Positions 8,651 through 16,776 of a stretch of DNA of 42,989 nucleotides are shown piece after piece. The notes under the pieces were generated by a model, which was not told the DNA's origin, ran no database searches, and saw only the letters and a list, made by a program, of their open reading frames with translations. The DNA comes from an uncultured Granulosicoccaceae bacterium (GTDB lineage: Bacteria > Pseudomonadota > Gammaproteobacteria > Granulosicoccales > Granulosicoccaceae): the NCBI GenBank assembly GCA_937951215.1, contig CALFCE010000207.1, positions 1 through 42,989 on the forward strand, written 5' to 3'. Position 1 is the stretch's first letter. The number at the start of each line of letters is the position of its first letter. Position numbers and translations under genes: made by a program.

Positions 8651-8969
8651 TTTGCATCTGGACGAGGTCGGGCAATTGTCTTTCTCTCTTAAAAAGGTTT
8701 CTACATCATCTGTTTTTAGTGGATCCGGACCAATTCATTAAATTAAACCTGAGCCTCAATCTGCCGGGACTTACACATACTTCTGCTCTGTTTTGCTCAG
8801 ACCACTCGGGAGTTCAATTATCAAGACATTCTTGTTTGGGTATCAAAATACTACATTAAGCATTTTCAAATGATAATAGTGGGATATCGAACTTCACTGT
8901 TCTGTATTAAAGAATAATCCAGCTGATCAAAAAATGACTTGAAGGTTAAACATGACCGCCCAGAGCTTG
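8651..8969. other. 319-bp gap carrying the LysR promoter region
   Basis: No gene is seen. It holds the promoter of the LysR gene that starts at 8650. CAAGA-cat-TCTTG (8822-8834) is a small perfect palindrome within a TCAAGACATTCTTG context and could be an operator half-set. Near the right edge AGAGC and GCTCT (around 8963-8981) can form a short stem at the 3' end of the hydrolase gene. Confidence 0.4.
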
Positions 8970-10223
8970 CTACAGTGCTCTTTCTTGTTGGGCAGCAATT
9001 CTTAAAGCGAACCGGATTATTTCTTCCGCCAAACGCGAAAACGAAGGGTTAAACGTAGAAAAAGCCAATGCTCTGTCGTCGGCTACCGTGGTACTCCACA
9101 CCCCGTACCACACCGCATCTGACTCTTCGCATTGCTTAACCAGTTTCACATCTCGAGGCATGTTGGCCCCACAATTCCGATAGCGACCATTGATACCATA
9201 AAGAGCATTGTTTGGTGACTGGTGAACAGCTAGATGTGTTAGCGCAAGGACTCGGCTTGTTGTGCTACTACCATCCTGCGTCAGAACTTGTTCCTCATCT
9301 GGATAAGCTTGGTCACTGACAAACCGTATCAACCTACTATCAGGATGCACCGCATAGGATTTCCACAGCTCTTCATTTTTCCCGGGCACAACGACAGCAT
9401 CGTCCATACTCTGGGCAATCAGCCAGGGGATTTCTACCTGCCCTGCTTTCTCCAGATTTTTCATCATCTGCTGCATGGCACGCCATGTTTCGGCAACGCC
9501 ACGCATCGGCATCGCTTCATATCGCATGGGATCATCCGTAACGCCACGGTCAACCCATCGAATCACCGGTGCAACAAGGGGTGCCCACCTCGCGATCCTG
9601 GATGATGAGAGATGATAGGCCGGCGATATACCAATAACCCCGTCTATATCATCCGGCCTGCGTAGCGCTGCATCAAGGGTCAAAACACCGCCAAGAGAAA
9701 ATCCCCCGACGATGACATTATTGGATTCCGCTGCAGCCTGCGCCACAACATAGTCGATAGTTTCCTGCCAATCTGACAAGCGGGTCGTTAGTAAATCACC
9801 AGCTCTGGTACCATGACCCGGCAGCAAGATCACCCTGCTTTTGTAACAGGCATCTGCCAGGACCTTGGCAAGATCACGCATGGAATAGGCAGTATCGGAC
9901 AAGCCATGTACCAGAATTGCGATACCATTAACCTTGTCGGAGCACTGACTGCCCAGTGGCAATTCCACTGGTGATGCGTTTTCAATCTCCAGCTCAGCCC
10001 TATCAGGATCAAAAGGGATACGATGGCGACGAACTTCGTCCTTCACAGCACTGGTGTAATCAGCAAAACTCTTATATTGCAGCAACTCATGACTACGCTG
10101 CCAACCGACTGCAGAAAGATAATGAGCAGGGGCTTCTACGTCACGGTTTCCAATACACCCACCCAATATAGAAAACAGCAATGAAAGAGAGAGTGCCCTC
10201 ACCGCTCTGGAGGTACTGGTCAT
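8970..10223 (-). CDS. Lipoprotein alpha/beta hydrolase (lysophospholipase/esterase-like)
   Basis: 417 residues from the ATG at 10223. The N-terminus MTSTSRAVRALSLSLLFSIL ends in the lipobox L-G-G-C (Cys23), so the enzyme is probably membrane anchored. The alpha/beta-hydrolase core shows the oxyanion stretch AILVHGLSDTAYSMRDLA (about 102-119), LLPGHGTRAG, the nucleophile elbow G-G-F-S176-L-G-G, an acidic residue in AQSMDDAVVV and a late His in LTHLAVHQSPNN. Cap and C-terminal regions are longer than in simple monoacylglycerol lipases. A TTG at 10268 is in frame, but the signal peptide fits the ATG. It follows the SnoaL-like gene (10296-10790) on the same strand with a 72-bp gap. The substrate is unknown, probably a carboxylic or lipid ester. 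Confidence 0.85.
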   Translation of the reverse strand: MTSTSRAVRALSLSLLFSILGGCIGNRDVEAPAHYLSAVGWQRSHELLQYKSFADYTSAVKDEVRRHRIPFDPDRAELEIENASPVELPLGSQCSDKVNGIAILVHGLSDTAYSMRDLAKVLADACYKSRVILLPGHGTRAGDLLTTRLSDWQETIDYVVAQAAAESNNVIVGGFSLGGVLTLDAALRRPDDIDGVIGISPAYHLSSSRIARWAPLVAPVIRWVDRGVTDDPMRYEAMPMRGVAETWRAMQQMMKNLEKAGQVEIPWLIAQSMDDAVVVPGKNEELWKSYAVHPDSRLIRFVSDQAYPDEEQVLTQDGSSTTSRVLALTHLAVHQSPNNALYGINGRYRNCGANMPRDVKLVKQCEESDAVWYGVWSTTVADDRALAFSTFNPSFSRLAEEIIRFALRIAAQQERAL

Positions 10224-10295
10224 TTTGTCTAATAAGCTATATGTGGCTTGATGGGTTTGAAAGGTCAAACCCAGCCAGCTACTATCATGTGCGCT

Positions 10296-10790
10296 TTACT
10301 TGGCGTTATAGGCGTTGCTGACAGCAAAGCTGTCCTCAAACCAGTTCCACAGCACGACCTTGCCGTCTTTCACCTTGGCGCGCAATGCAAACGTGAAGTT
10401 TCCAATTTCCTTTCCGGAATGGGTTGTGATTCCGTTCATACTGCCAAAAATAGCAACTGTATCTCCCAATGCAATTGCATCTTCCGTTTCCCAGGCAGTT
10501 GTTTTAAAGTTTTCACCAAAGATACCGAGAAACTTGGTGATTTCATCTTTCCCGTTCCAGGGTCCAATCCAGGGCATGGCCTTATCTCCTTCGTTCTGCC
10601 AGACCATGTCGTCTGCCATTAACGCATTCACTGTGGCCATATCTCCTTTACCCATGGCACCCATAAACGCCATAACGGTGTCGAAGCTGGCCTGGCTCTC
10701 TGCATCCATCTCGGATGCCGTGACTGACATTGTAAGCAAGGTTGCTATAAAAGTACCTGTGATCATGCTTATAAAAAATGAACGTTTCAT
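10296..10790 (-). CDS. Exported SnoaL/NTF2-fold protein (ketosteroid-isomerase-like)
   Basis: 164 residues. MKRSFFISMITGTFIATLLT followed by MSVTASEM is a Sec signal peptide, cleaved after about residue 26. The mature protein is one SnoaL-like NTF2 domain: helix SFDTVMAFMGAMGKGDM, then LMADDMVWQNEGD, a strand with GDTVAIFGSMNG and the C-terminal strand KDGKVVLWNWFEDS. The ATG at 10790 has GGAG about 7 nt upstream. NTF2 domains of this type bind small hydrophobic ligands, and catalytic residues vary, so no reaction is assigned. It is upstream of and codirectional with the lipoprotein hydrolase, perhaps an envelope ester-processing pair. Confidence 0.75.
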   Translation of the reverse strand: MKRSFFISMITGTFIATLLTMSVTASEMDAESQASFDTVMAFMGAMGKGDMATVNALMADDMVWQNEGDKAMPWIGPWNGKDEITKFLGIFGENFKTTAWETEDAIALGDTVAIFGSMNGITTHSGKEIGNFTFALRAKVKDGKVVLWNWFEDSFAVSNAYNAK

Positions 10791-11162
10791 TATTTTCTCC
10801 GGAACAAGGAACTGGGGTTGAACAGATATGCGGTTGAACAGCGAGCATATTTTCGTCAACATTCTCAATGCGGGTCAGCAGTAAGCTCCCGATCGAAGCC
10901 AAGGACTATGAAGCAAATTCTCTTCATTGATAAGTTGGTTTGGGCAGAAAACACTGTTCTGGAAAATCGACTAATCGGCGAGCTTTCCCCTGTTGGCCTT
11001 CACTATCTCGTTTTAACAGCTGAAAAAAGTGAGAACCTTAACTTCAATAAGGAGTTGCACATTGATTTTCAATGATTGATCTACACATTCCAGTCGAACT
11101 AAACTGGATTCCATCAGCCCAGATTCAATCATTGAATCAAAACACTCAATCCCGGGAAAATA
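10791..11162. other. 372-bp divergent promoter region with two related palindromes
   Basis: The region separates the SnoaL-like gene (minus) from the siderophore-interacting protein gene (plus). GATTCAAT-C-ATTGAATC (11122-11138) is a 17-bp palindrome ending 24 bp before the plus-strand start. TCAAT-G-ATTGA (11069-11079) repeats its core 56 bp upstream, centre to centre. A 55-codon frame from an ATG at 10907 is present but resembles nothing and is not called. The repeats are seen; the operator role is inferred. Confidence 0.5.
11069..11138. promoter_or_regulatory. Paired TCAAT-N-ATTGA operator candidates
   Basis: Two copies of the palindromic core TCAATNATTGA at 11069-11079 and 11125-11135; the second is extended to 17 bp (11122-11138). 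They precede the siderophore-interacting protein gene. The sequence does not match the canonical Fur box, so another dimeric regulator is more likely. Confidence 0.45.
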
Positions 11163-11975
11163 ATGGCCGCCAAGCGAACAGCGAAAGAGCTCACAGTTTT
11201 ATCATCAACACATTTAACAAAGAATATGCTCAGACTGACTCTTCACGGAGCAGATTTGGAGAAATTTCCCGATAATGCAGAGGGGGCGTATTTCAAATTC
11301 AATTTCACGAGCGCCGACAGCTCTAAAACACTCAGGCGAACCTATACGATATCCAGATTGCGCCGCGACAAGCATGAAATGGATGTTGACTTTATGCTGC
11401 ATGGAAACACCGCAAGTGATGTTCATGGCATTGCAGTGGATTGGGCAGAGCAAGCCAAGGTTGGGGATGCCATTTCGATTTCCGGACCTGGTCCAGCGAC
11501 CTATATCAACCAGGATGCAGATTGGTTTCTGCTGGTTGGCGATATGACAGCATTGCCAGCACTAACCGCCAATTTGGCACTTTTGCCCGAAAATGCCACA
11601 GGTTATGTCGTTGTGGAAATTCTGTCAGAGGAAGACAAACAGCCGCTTGAAATACCCTCCTCTATGCAATTACGGTGGGTAATCAATCCGCACGCAGGGT
11701 CAGACGACACGCCGTTGGTTGATGCTGTTGAAAAACTGCAATGGCTGGATGGGCAAGCGGCTATCTGGACGGCCTGCGAGTTTAAATCGATAAAAAAGCT
11801 TCGGCAGCACTACCGGCAACTGGAGCAAGTCCAGAGAACCCATCTTTACATCTCGAGCTATTGGAAGAAGGGACTCACATCAGAACAACACAAGGTAGCA
11901 AAGAGACAAGACACATCGCCAACCGATCTACTGAGGCGCCTGGGTAACCGGCTGTTTAACCGCAGGCGTGCTTAA
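11163..11975 (+). CDS. Siderophore-interacting protein (FAD-dependent ferric-siderophore reductase family)
   Basis: 270 residues, typical for the SIP/ViuB family. The FAD-binding barrel carries the family motif RRTYTISRLR, and the middle has SGPGPATYINQDADWFLLVG and GDMTALPALTANL. The C-terminal NAD(P)H-binding part ends in the diagnostic ISSYWKKGLTSEQHK. Members reduce Fe(III)-siderophores in the cytoplasm and so release iron. The RTYTxR motif is the flavin contact in known structures. The gene starts at an ATG just after two palindromic repeats and converges on the luciferase-domain gene with a 33-bp gap. No siderophore transport or synthesis gene is nearby, so its siderophore is likely taken up elsewhere. 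Confidence 0.9.
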   Translation: MAAKRTAKELTVLSSTHLTKNMLRLTLHGADLEKFPDNAEGAYFKFNFTSADSSKTLRRTYTISRLRRDKHEMDVDFMLHGNTASDVHGIAVDWAEQAKVGDAISISGPGPATYINQDADWFLLVGDMTALPALTANLALLPENATGYVVVEILSEEDKQPLEIPSSMQLRWVINPHAGSDDTPLVDAVEKLQWLDGQAAIWTACEFKSIKKLRQHYRQLEQVQRTHLYISSYWKKGLTSEQHKVAKRQDTSPTDLLRRLGNRLFNRRRA

Positions 11976-12008
11976 AAAGCAATTGTGCCGAGATTATCTG
12001 CCAAGTTT

Positions 12009-12542
12009 TCACCCGGTAACATAACGATAGCTTTCCATAATCAACTGATAGACAACCTCCAACTCCTCTTTGGTCGTCGGTGTGTAGATCATCACAAACC
12101 CCTCCCAGCCGGCTCGCTGATCAGCCCAGGGATGATAAACAGCCCAACCGGCATCCACTGCTTGCGCTGCCAATTTTGGCGGAAGTGGCGCATGTAAACT
12201 GCTGTCAGGGTGTAAGTGCGCGAACTCACGTCCACGCACGATCACCTCAGGCCGGACTACCTCTACGTTATCTTTCAGCCAAAATCCGGTCGCACCCGGT
12301 AGAGATACAACAGTCGCGCGAAATTCTATCCCCTCGACCATCGAAATTCGATGGAGTAATTCGGCTTTTATTGCTGGTACCGCCTCCAATCCGATCTGGA
12401 CATGCGGGACACCGTTAGTCGTTTTCGGTATCGGGTTCTCTCGCTTCGGTATGGAAAAATTCTCTGCTGCTTCTCCGCTATTGCCGGCTTGGCAGGTCGC
12501 GAATACAAATAATAAACAGGTGCCAACCAACAGGCTTTTCAT
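12009..12542 (-). CDS. Exported luciferase-domain (DUF5519-type) protein
   Basis: 177 residues. MKSLLVGTCLLFVFATCQAG is a signal peptide; a Cys at 17 is present but the preceding residues (F-A-T) are not a good lipobox, so cleavage after CQA is more likely. The mature region has the family features: IEFRATVVSLPGATGFWLKD, the conserved HLHPDSSLHAPLPP, GWAVYHPWAD and the C-terminal YTPTTKEELEVVYQLI. The domain name comes from a weak link to bacterial luciferases; no light-producing chemistry is implied. The conserved His residues could bind metal or ligand. It lies downstream of the SnoaL gene 12690-13166 on the same strand, separated by a strong inverted repeat. Confidence 0.75.
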   Translation of the reverse strand: MKSLLVGTCLLFVFATCQAGNSGEAAENFSIPKRENPIPKTTNGVPHVQIGLEAVPAIKAELLHRISMVEGIEFRATVVSLPGATGFWLKDNVEVVRPEVIVRGREFAHLHPDSSLHAPLPPKLAAQAVDAGWAVYHPWADQRAGWEGFVMIYTPTTKEELEVVYQLIMESYRYVTG

Positions 12543-12582
12543 GAACTTGTTCCTTTAAGTTTGTGTTATTTTCAGGACAGCT

Positions 12583-12623
12583 ACCAGACATTGGCTACTT
12601 GAGCATATTGACCAATGTCTGGT
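12583..12623. terminator. 12-bp perfect inverted repeat between two exported-protein genes
   Basis: ACCAGACATTGG (12583-12594) and CCAATGTCTGGT (12612-12623) are perfectly complementary with a 17-nt spacer. The repeat lies between the SnoaL gene (ends 12690) and the luciferase-domain gene (starts 12542), both on the minus strand. It could end the first transcript or serve as an operator for the second; there is no T-tract. The structure is certain, the role is not. Confidence 0.5.
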
Positions 12624-12689
12624 GTGACAAACATCATCAACTATTTGAACGCGATGCAAGCACCAGCTGCAACAAACATAAATTGACTA

Positions 12690-13166
12690 CTACTTCGACT
12701 TTAATTGCTGGAGTGCACCAGCCCAATCTTCCACATGATACGAGCTGACAATCTTTCCGTCGACAACCGTGTGAATATCAATGGTTAGGATATCAAAGCT
12801 CTTGCCCATTCCATCAACTCCAAAGAGTGGCCCATTGGGAGTACCGGTTGCCCGACTACGGACAACAACCTTACCACCTTGCTGAATCATCTCTTCCACT
12901 TTCCAATCCAGATCAGGAATCAATTTTGCAAAGAATCCCAATTGCCCGATGAATTGATCAGGGGACTTATTGGCACCTGAGTAGTCACCGATACTTTCCC
13001 ACTCTTCCGCGGTGACAGCCTTGAAGGCGGCGGCATGCTGTTCAGATCCGGGGTTACTGAGAAAATCATAAAACTTCTGGACTATTGCCTGTTCACCCGC
13101 CCATGCATGATTTCCCGCTGAACCCAGCATCACTACAGTGGCTAAAACTACTCTTACTATTTTCAT
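12690..13166 (-). CDS. Exported SnoaL-like ester-cyclase family protein
   Basis: 158 residues. The signal peptide MKIVRVVLATVVMLGSAG continues to NHAWAG with a likely cut after AWA. The NTF2/SnoaL domain has VQKFYDFLSNPGSEQHAAAF, ESIGDYSGANKSPDQF, DLDWKVEEMIQQGGKVVVRS, the typical turn ATGTPNGPLFG and ending HVEDWAGALQQL. This is the polyketide-cyclase-like 'ester cyclase' subgroup, in which DLxWxxEE and V-VxR are common. The ATG at 13166 has GGAG about 8 nt upstream. It is divergently transcribed from the LysR gene at 13302 with 135 bp between, so it is the likely target of that regulator. Confidence 0.8.
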   Translation of the reverse strand: MKIVRVVLATVVMLGSAGNHAWAGEQAIVQKFYDFLSNPGSEQHAAAFKAVTAEEWESIGDYSGANKSPDQFIGQLGFFAKLIPDLDWKVEEMIQQGGKVVVRSRATGTPNGPLFGVDGMGKSFDILTIDIHTVVDGKIVSSYHVEDWAGALQQLKSK

Positions 13167-13263
13167 TGATTGCTCTCCAAATATGTACCAGAACCCAAGC
13201 TGCGACAAACGGATATTTCGCAACAAGAGGACACCTTAATGGCAAGTCTATTAAATGATAAGA

Positions 13264-13275
13264 TGGTTTAAACCA
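13264..13275. promoter_or_regulatory. Perfect 12-bp palindrome TGGTTTAAACCA in a LysR divergent promoter
   Basis: TGGTTTAAACCA is located 26 bp before the LysR ATG and 97 bp before the divergent SnoaL ATG. LysR proteins bind interrupted palindromes in exactly this arrangement and autoregulate. The palindrome is observed, the binding is inferred. Confidence 0.45.
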
Positions 13276-13301
13276 ACTACACTGTTCTGATTATTTAAAT
13301 A

Positions 13302-14198
13302 ATGCTTGATGAATTACGTCAAATCTATATTTTTGCCAAAACCGTAGATCACGGCTCGTTTCGCGGTGCGGCTCAATCGTTGCGCCTGTCGCCCTCAGTG
13401 GTGAGCCACCATGTCGGACAACTCGAAAAACGCCTGGGGGTGGCGCTGCTCTATCGCTCTACCCGCAAACTTTCATTGACCGCAGATGGGGAAAGGCTGT
13501 TAGCGGCTGCTCACACCATGATCGACGCTGTGGAAACCGGGGTCCACGACATTGCCTATCAAACTCAGCAAATCTCCGGAATCCTGCGGCTGACTGTACC
13601 GGCCTTTTTGGGGCAATCAGATTTGACCAATCAATTCGCCAGATTCACGCTGAAAAACCCGAAAGTACAACTCGAAATAGATTATTCAGACGCACGAAGA
13701 GATGTGATAGCAGACGGTTACGACGTAGCGATCAGAGCAGGTGATATGCAAGACAGCTCACTAAAAGCCAGGAAGCTCTTCGAAATGCGTCGATGTCTGG
13801 TCGCAGCCCCTGCCTATCTCAAAACACGACCAAAACCTTCTTTACCAAAAGACCTGACTGATTGGGACTGGCTGGAATTCGGGCCAGTCTGGAATACCAA
13901 ACGCGTTTTTAAAAACAGCGGCAAAACCAGTACCTTGGCAAAACAATCCTTCAGAATCAGCGTCAATGATGCCTATGCGCTATCCCATCTGGCACGTGCA
14001 GGAGCAGGTGTTGCCATCATCCCTGAGTTTATCGCAGCACCGTATGTAAGCACAGGCGAACTGAAGCATCTACTCCAGGATTGGTCTGTCGATTCAATTA
14101 ATGTGTATGCTGTCTGGCCGCAAAATGCCCCCAAAGGTGGGCTGATCAAATTGTTTATCAATTTCCTTTCTGAGGACTCATCACTGGAACATATATAA
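13302..14198 (+). CDS. LysR-family transcriptional regulator, divergent from a SnoaL-like gene
   Basis: 298 residues. HTH region: MLDELRQIYIFAKTVDHGSF, LSPSVVSHHVGQLEKRLG, LLYRSTRKLSLTADGERLL. Effector domain: ILRLTVPAFLGQ, DVAIRAGDM, CLVAAPAYL and GAGVAIIPEF. No ribosome-binding sequence is obvious before the ATG (ttatttaaata precedes it), so translation may be weak or leaderless. It belongs to the same paralogous group as the LysR proteins at 7751-8650 and 19137-20012. Position suggests it controls the exported SnoaL gene 12690-13166 and itself through the 135-bp divergent region. Confidence 0.92.
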   Translation: MLDELRQIYIFAKTVDHGSFRGAAQSLRLSPSVVSHHVGQLEKRLGVALLYRSTRKLSLTADGERLLAAAHTMIDAVETGVHDIAYQTQQISGILRLTVPAFLGQSDLTNQFARFTLKNPKVQLEIDYSDARRDVIADGYDVAIRAGDMQDSSLKARKLFEMRRCLVAAPAYLKTRPKPSLPKDLTDWDWLEFGPVWNTKRVFKNSGKTSTLAKQSFRISVNDAYALSHLARAGAGVAIIPEFIAAPYVSTGELKHLLQDWSVDSINVYAVWPQNAPKGGLIKLFINFLSEDSSLEHI

Positions 14199-14332
14199 GC
14201 GAAGCTACCTATACCCAAGTGCCAGCCTCTAATCCTGCAACAGCGGCAACAGCCGATAATAGGCTTTAACTGATACACAACACCGAAAACCCGACATAAA
14301 TGAGTCAAAGACTTGAAATTTAACCTGAAAAG

Positions 14333-14389
14333 ACTACCTTAACGATAGCGAAGAAAGCTGCAAGGTAGTACCATTGCGCCATTCTTCGC
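14333..14389 (+). promoter_or_regulatory. Interleaved (pseudoknot-type) stems upstream of the DEAD-box helicase gene
   Basis: ACTACCTT (14333-14340) pairs with AAGGTAGT (14362-14369); GCGAAGAA (14348-14355) pairs with TTCTTCGC (14382-14389). Both stems are perfect 8-bp and interleave (a-b-a'-b'), which allows either an H-type pseudoknot or two alternative hairpins. They lie 48 nt before the first possible helicase start. DEAD-box helicase mRNAs of other bacteria are known to be cold- or self-regulated through structured leaders; applying this here is inference, and the transcript start is unknown. Confidence 0.4.
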
Positions 14390-14436
14390 ATCACATCAGA
14401 ACGATTCTTGCATGTTCAACCCATTGACCGGCCTTT

Positions 14437-15924
14437 ATGAGGCAGGCCATCTCATTAGTTTTCAGTTCTAACACGGCTAACAACTACACATTTCCCCATT
14501 GCCGGAGCGCAATTTTTTTGTCGAATAATCAACCTACACCTGCTGGAGAACCAGCCAGCACTGTCAAATTTACAGATCTTGCTTTATGCCCAGCCATTAT
14601 GCGGGCCATCGATGAAGCGGACTACCAAACACCAACCCCCATCCAGGCCCAGGCCATCCCACGCGTTTTGACCGGGGGTGATTTACTGGCAGCTGCCCAA
14701 ACCGGCACCGGTAAAACAGCGGGTTTTACTCTACCCATTCTGGAACTACTGAGTAAAAACGAGGGTAAAAGCAAAATAGGCAAGCCACGCTGCCTGATAC
14801 TGACGCCCACACGAGAGCTGGCCGCACAAATTCATGAATCGGTACAGCTGTATGGCAAGCACCTGCCAATTACCAGCCTGGTGGTTTTTGGCGGCGTCAG
14901 CATTAACCCGCAAATCTCGGCTTTGCGGAAACCGGTGGATATTCTAATAGCCACACCCGGTCGATTGCTGGACCTGTGTGGTCAAGGCAAAATCGATCTT
15001 GCATCCCTTGATATTCTGGTTCTGGATGAAGCCGACCGTATGTTGGACATGGGATTTATCCACGACATCAAACGCATTATCAAACTGCTGCCTGAAAAAA
15101 GGCAAACCCTGCTCTTTTCCGCCACATTCTCTGACGAGATACGAACACTTGCCAGAAAAATGCTGAACAACCCGGATGAGGTATCAGTCGCCAGACGCAA
15201 CACCGCATCCGAACTGGTTGAGCAAACAGCGCTTTATGTTGATAAAAACAATAAGCGTGAACTGCTGTCTTTTATGATCAAAGAACTTGATTGGCATCAG
15301 ACTTTGGTATTTACCCGTACCAAACACGGTGCGGACAAATTGGTGAAAATGCTGGTCAAAGATGGCATCGAGGCATTGGCTATCCACGGCAACAAAAGCC
15401 AGAACGCCCGTACCCGTGCACTAAAAAACTTTAAAGACGGTTCCCTGCAGGTTTTGGTGGCAACCGATATCGCAGCACGAGGCCTTGATATTGATCAACT
15501 GCCCAATGTCGTCAACTACGAGCTCCCCAATGTACCGGAAGATTACGTACACCGCATCGGCCGTACCGGTCGTGCCGGTATGCAGGGGCAAGCGGTCTCG
15601 CTGGTTAACGCAGAAGAGGTCAAACTGTTAAAAGCCATCGAACGCTTGATTAAACGAGAAATTGAAGTCGTCGAAATCGCACCCTACACTGGCCACAACG
15701 AGACAGTCAGGGAAATCGAGCAACGGCGTGCGGAAGCTGAAAGCAAACGCGGCCCAAGAGGCGGACAACGAAACCGCAGTTCTAATCGCTCACGCCAGAG
15801 CCAGAGTGAGCGTCAGGGTGCCGGGAAGCAAAGCTCAAACCCCAATAGCGGCAATAACAGACACAGTCATTCCAGAGGTAATACATCTGGCAACCGGCGC
15901 GCAGCGGGCGGCAGGCATTCCTGA
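14437..15924 (+). CDS. rhlE: RhlE-type DEAD-box ATP-dependent RNA helicase
   Basis: 495 residues. All core motifs are present: Q motif region [15 protein letters not shown], motif [13 protein letters not shown], Ia PTRELAAQ, Ib [35 protein letters not shown] and [12 protein letters not shown]. The C-terminal ~95 residues are a basic, low-complexity Arg/Ser/Asn/Gly tail ([13 protein letters not shown] and similar), usual for RhlE and probably for RNA contact. The enzyme unwinds RNA in ribosome assembly or mRNA turnover. The ATG at 14437 lacks a ribosome site; a TTG at 14518 with GGAG 10 nt upstream would give a start like known RhlE proteins and is a serious alternative. Structured DNA precedes the gene. 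Confidence 0.9.
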   Translation: MRQAISLVFSSNTANNYTFPHCRSAIFLSNNQPTPAGEPASTVKFTDLALCPAIMRAIDEADYQTPTPIQAQAIPRVLTGGDLLAAAQTGTGKTAGFTLPILELLSKNEGKSKIGKPRCLILTPTRELAAQIHESVQLYGKHLPITSLVVFGGVSINPQISALRKPVDILIATPGRLLDLCGQGKIDLASLDILVLDEADRMLDMGFIHDIKRIIKLLPEKRQTLLFSATFSDEIRTLARKMLNNPDEVSVARRNTASELVEQTALYVDKNNKRELLSFMIKELDWHQTLVFTRTKHGADKLVKMLVKDGIEALAIHGNKSQNARTRALKNFKDGSLQVLVATDIAARGLDIDQLPNVVNYELPNVPEDYVHRIGRTGRAGMQGQAVSLVNAEEVKLLKAIERLIKREIEVVEIAPYTGHNETVREIEQRRAEAESKRGPRGGQRNRSSNRSRQSQSERQGAGKQSSNPNSGNNRHSHSRGNTSGNRRAAGGRHS

Positions 15925-16013
15925 GCCCGAAAAACTGACAGTATGAAAAACCGGGAATTGTGCGCGACGGATAAGAGCACCGGCGAGCCTTGCAGAGAGT
16001 TTTTAACAGTTTG

Positions 16014-16667
16014 CTAGGCTTTTCGTCCCTCAAGCCCGTCTGCAGCCATACCGCCACCCGGTATTTTCATCTCGAAAACATCGTCGACAACGCAATAGTC
16101 GTAGTAGCCCAGCCGAGCTATCGGCTTGATTTGCGGTATATCAATTTTCCCGCTCTCTGTGATGACTTCATCTTTGACATGAATTCTAACCACCTCTGCA
16201 AACACTACATCCACTCCACCCACCGGGCTGTTGCCAGCAAAGAACTGGCTCGATAGGTATTTGCATTCAAAGTGACAGGGCGATTCGGCGACTCGCCGGC
16301 CGGGTGCATCCACACAACCTGTGGCGGTGATACCTGCCTCGATAAACTCATCGATCTCAGGTTCAAAAGCCTGGGCAGAACGATTGACGGCTTCACGCAA
16401 TTCCCAGGTGGCCATATTCCAGACAAACCAGCCCGTGCTCTCGGCATTGACGACAGTATCTTTTTTACGTCCGTCCGGATAGCGATTAGCTGCAAACATC
16501 ACCATCGGGGGGTCGAATGTCATATTCTGCCATTGACTGTACGGTGCCAGATTGTGGACGCCCTCTGTGGATACTGACGAAAGCCAACCTATGGGTCTGG
16601 GTACAGTACAACTTTTAAACGGATCATAGGGTAGCGGTCGTTCATCGCTACGTGGGTTATAGTTCAT
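16014..16667 (-). CDS. Flavin reductase-like domain protein
   Basis: 217 residues. It begins with the family-type segment KSCTVPRPIGWLSSVSTEGVHNLAPYSQWQNM, shown here in two parts: PRPIGWLSSV (FMN-binding) and NLAPYSQWQNMTFDPP. Later come KDTVVNAESTGWFVWNM and the C-terminal RLGYYDYCVVDDVFEM. The fold is the FMN-binding split barrel of flavin:NAD(P)H reductases (DIM6/NTAB type), often partners of flavin monooxygenases or oxygenases of aromatic compounds. It is cytoplasmic with no signal peptide. The ATG at 16667 follows ggatgggtgaattgaa, an acceptable ribosome site. It is divergent from the EamA transporter gene, with a 7-bp-arm inverted repeat between. Confidence 0.88.
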   Translation of the reverse strand: MNYNPRSDERPLPYDPFKSCTVPRPIGWLSSVSTEGVHNLAPYSQWQNMTFDPPMVMFAANRYPDGRKKDTVVNAESTGWFVWNMATWELREAVNRSAQAFEPEIDEFIEAGITATGCVDAPGRRVAESPCHFECKYLSSQFFAGNSPVGGVDVVFAEVVRIHVKDEVITESGKIDIPQIKPIARLGYYDYCVVDDVFEMKIPGGGMAADGLEGRKA

Positions 16668-16709
16668 TTCAATTCACCCATCCTTTAGATAGATCGTTAT
16701 ATTCTCACT

Positions 16710-16730
16710 AGCTGGCGCCACTTGCCAGCT
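16710..16730. promoter_or_regulatory. Inverted repeat in a divergent promoter
   Basis: AGCTGGC (16710-16716) and GCCAGCT (16724-16730), perfect 7-bp arms with a 7-nt spacer. It lies 43 bp before the flavin reductase start (minus) and 46 bp before the EamA transporter start (plus), a good place for one operator controlling both genes. Confidence 0.4.
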
Positions 16731-16776
16731 TGACGTAGACTTCTCCAGAACTTCTCATCGTCGGCTTAACACTCTA

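Noticed and set aside
8866-8880. AAATGATAATAG resembling part of a Fur box
   Set aside because: Only a few bases match, without the symmetrical half; no iron gene starts there.
10907-11075. 55-codon plus-strand frame in the divergent region before the siderophore-interacting gene
   Set aside because: No family likeness and lies in promoter DNA containing palindromes; coding not supported.
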